Source: a bacterium (GTDB lineage: Bacteria > JAMORN01). Taken from it: 7,397 bases of DNA. The notes below the pieces were generated by a model. It searched no databases. It was given only the letters and a program-made list of their open reading frames with translations, and was not told the DNA's origin. Location of the stretch: positions 1 to 7,397 of the forward strand of contig JAMORN010000133.1 of the NCBI GenBank assembly GCA_027063545.1, read 5' to 3'. Below, piece after piece: positions 6,802 through 7,397 of this stretch. Each line of letters starts with the position of its first letter. Position 1 is the first letter of the stretch. A program made the position numbers and the translations under genes.

Positions 6802-7397
6802 ATGTTAATGAAGATTTTGAGAAAAATTTTTGGATCAAGAAATGAGAGAATAATAAAAAAATTGAGAAAAGATGTAGAAGTAATAAATTCTCTGGAAGAG
6901 GAAATATCAAAATTAACTGATAAACAATTAAGGGATAAAACTAATGAATTTAGAAGAAGATTGGCAAAAGGAGAGAAGTTAGATGATATAATGCATGAAG
7001 CTTTTGCAGTGGTTAGAGAAGCTGCTAAAAGAACCTTAGGGATGCGTCATTTTGATGTCCAAGTAATTGGGGCTATTGTTCTTCATCAAGGTAAAATTGC
7101 TGAAATGAAGACAGGAGAGGGAAAAACTTTAGTTGCTACAATGCCTGCTTATTTAAATGCATTAGCTTTGAGTGATAAATGGGTAGAAAGAGCAAGAAAA
7201 GAGTTTGGGAAGGATCCAGAAAATTGGATATTTGAACCTTTTGATGATAGAACACCTGTTGGGAAAGGAGTACATGTAGTAACAGTAAATGATTATCTAG
7301 CAAAAAGAGATGCCGAGTGGATGGGACCTGTTTATGAGTTTCTTGGTTTAAAGGTGAGTTATATTTTAACTACATCTTCGCATAAGGAGAGAGTAGA
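6802..7397 (+). CDS. secA: Preprotein translocase ATPase SecA (5' part, continues beyond window)
   Basis: SecA drives secretory proteins through the SecYEG channel by ATP hydrolysis. The first 198 codons are present. They show the N-terminal [14 protein letters not shown], the [20 protein letters not shown] segment, the Q-motif FDVQ (84-87), Walker A MKTGEGKT (102-109) and [20 protein letters not shown], all at near-consensus quality, so identity is certain. One feature is unusual. Most SecA proteins read [20 protein letters not shown] without a break. Here about 31 extra residues (122-153, running from LSDKWVER to DDRTPV) separate NAL from GKGVHVV. The insert keeps the frame, has ordinary codon use and is rich in charged and aromatic residues. 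It lies in nucleotide-binding domain 1, just after Walker A. The gene follows the ATPase fusion gene by 16 bases, so it is probably co-transcribed with it. The right end is cut by the window, not by a mutation. Confidence 0.97.
   Translation, partial: MLMKILRKIFGSRNERIIKKLRKDVEVINSLEEEISKLTDKQLRDKTNEFRRRLAKGEKLDDIMHEAFAVVREAAKRTLGMRHFDVQVIGAIVLHQGKIAEMKTGEGKTLVATMPAYLNALALSDKWVERARKEFGKDPENWIFEPFDDRTPVGKGVHVVTVNDYLAKRDAEWMGPVYEFLGLKVSYILTTSSHKERV

Noticed and set aside
6578-6910. Open frame of 110 codons on the minus strand crossing the junction before secA
   Set aside because: It overlaps the ATPase glycine-rich box codons and the secA start, both strongly supported. Its Phe/Leu/Ser-rich product is the mirror of Lys-rich coding sequence.
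1-7397. CRISPR arrays, tRNA or rRNA genes, insertion sequences
   Set aside because: No spaced direct repeats, cloverleaf-like segments, transposase motifs or terminal inverted repeats were seen; the window is almost fully coding.

Overview
The window comes from a very AT-rich bacterium (G+C about one quarter, judged by eye from a few lines). Its codon use is dominated by AAA, ATA, AGA and TTA. All eight genes I can support lie on the + strand. They overlap or are separated by 34 bases or less, and I see no terminator or convincing promoter between them, so the window reads as the inside of one long operon. No gene-free stretch exceeds 35 bases. The phylum cannot be fixed from this sequence. 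A Rex-type redox repressor suggests an anaerobic or facultative fermentative lifestyle, but this is only an inference.

Region 1 (1-2236) is a signalling and transport pair. It starts with the 3' end of an ABCG-like ABC transporter permease whose reading frame is still open at the left window edge. The next gene overlaps it by 13 bases and encodes a PknB-type transmembrane Ser/Thr kinase with a discoidin-like extracytoplasmic domain. Such transporters are often fused to an FHA domain that reads phosphothreonine, so the kinase may control the transporter.

Region 2 (2233-4261) holds housekeeping-type enzymes. These are a HAD-family phosphatase of the phosphoglycolate phosphatase type (start and stop overlap as ATGA), a YraN/UPF0102 nuclease-fold protein, and a YhaM-like OB-fold plus HD-domain 3'-5' exoribonuclease.

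Region 3 (4296-6785) is regulatory. It contains a divergent Rex repressor with an unusual CxxC motif and an altered DNA-binding wing. It is followed by a two-gene module that I read as a degenerate partner-switching system: a small STAS-like protein without the usual phosphorylatable serine, then a 473-residue protein with a REC-like N-terminus, a PP2C (SpoIIE/RsbU)-like middle lacking most metal-binding aspartates, and a recognisable RsbW-like ATPase domain at the C-terminus. This module is the most novel-looking item in the window.

Region 4 (6802-7397) is the start of secA, the preprotein translocase motor. It carries about 31 extra residues just after Walker A, in front of the conserved VTVNDYLA motif. 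The gene runs off the right edge.
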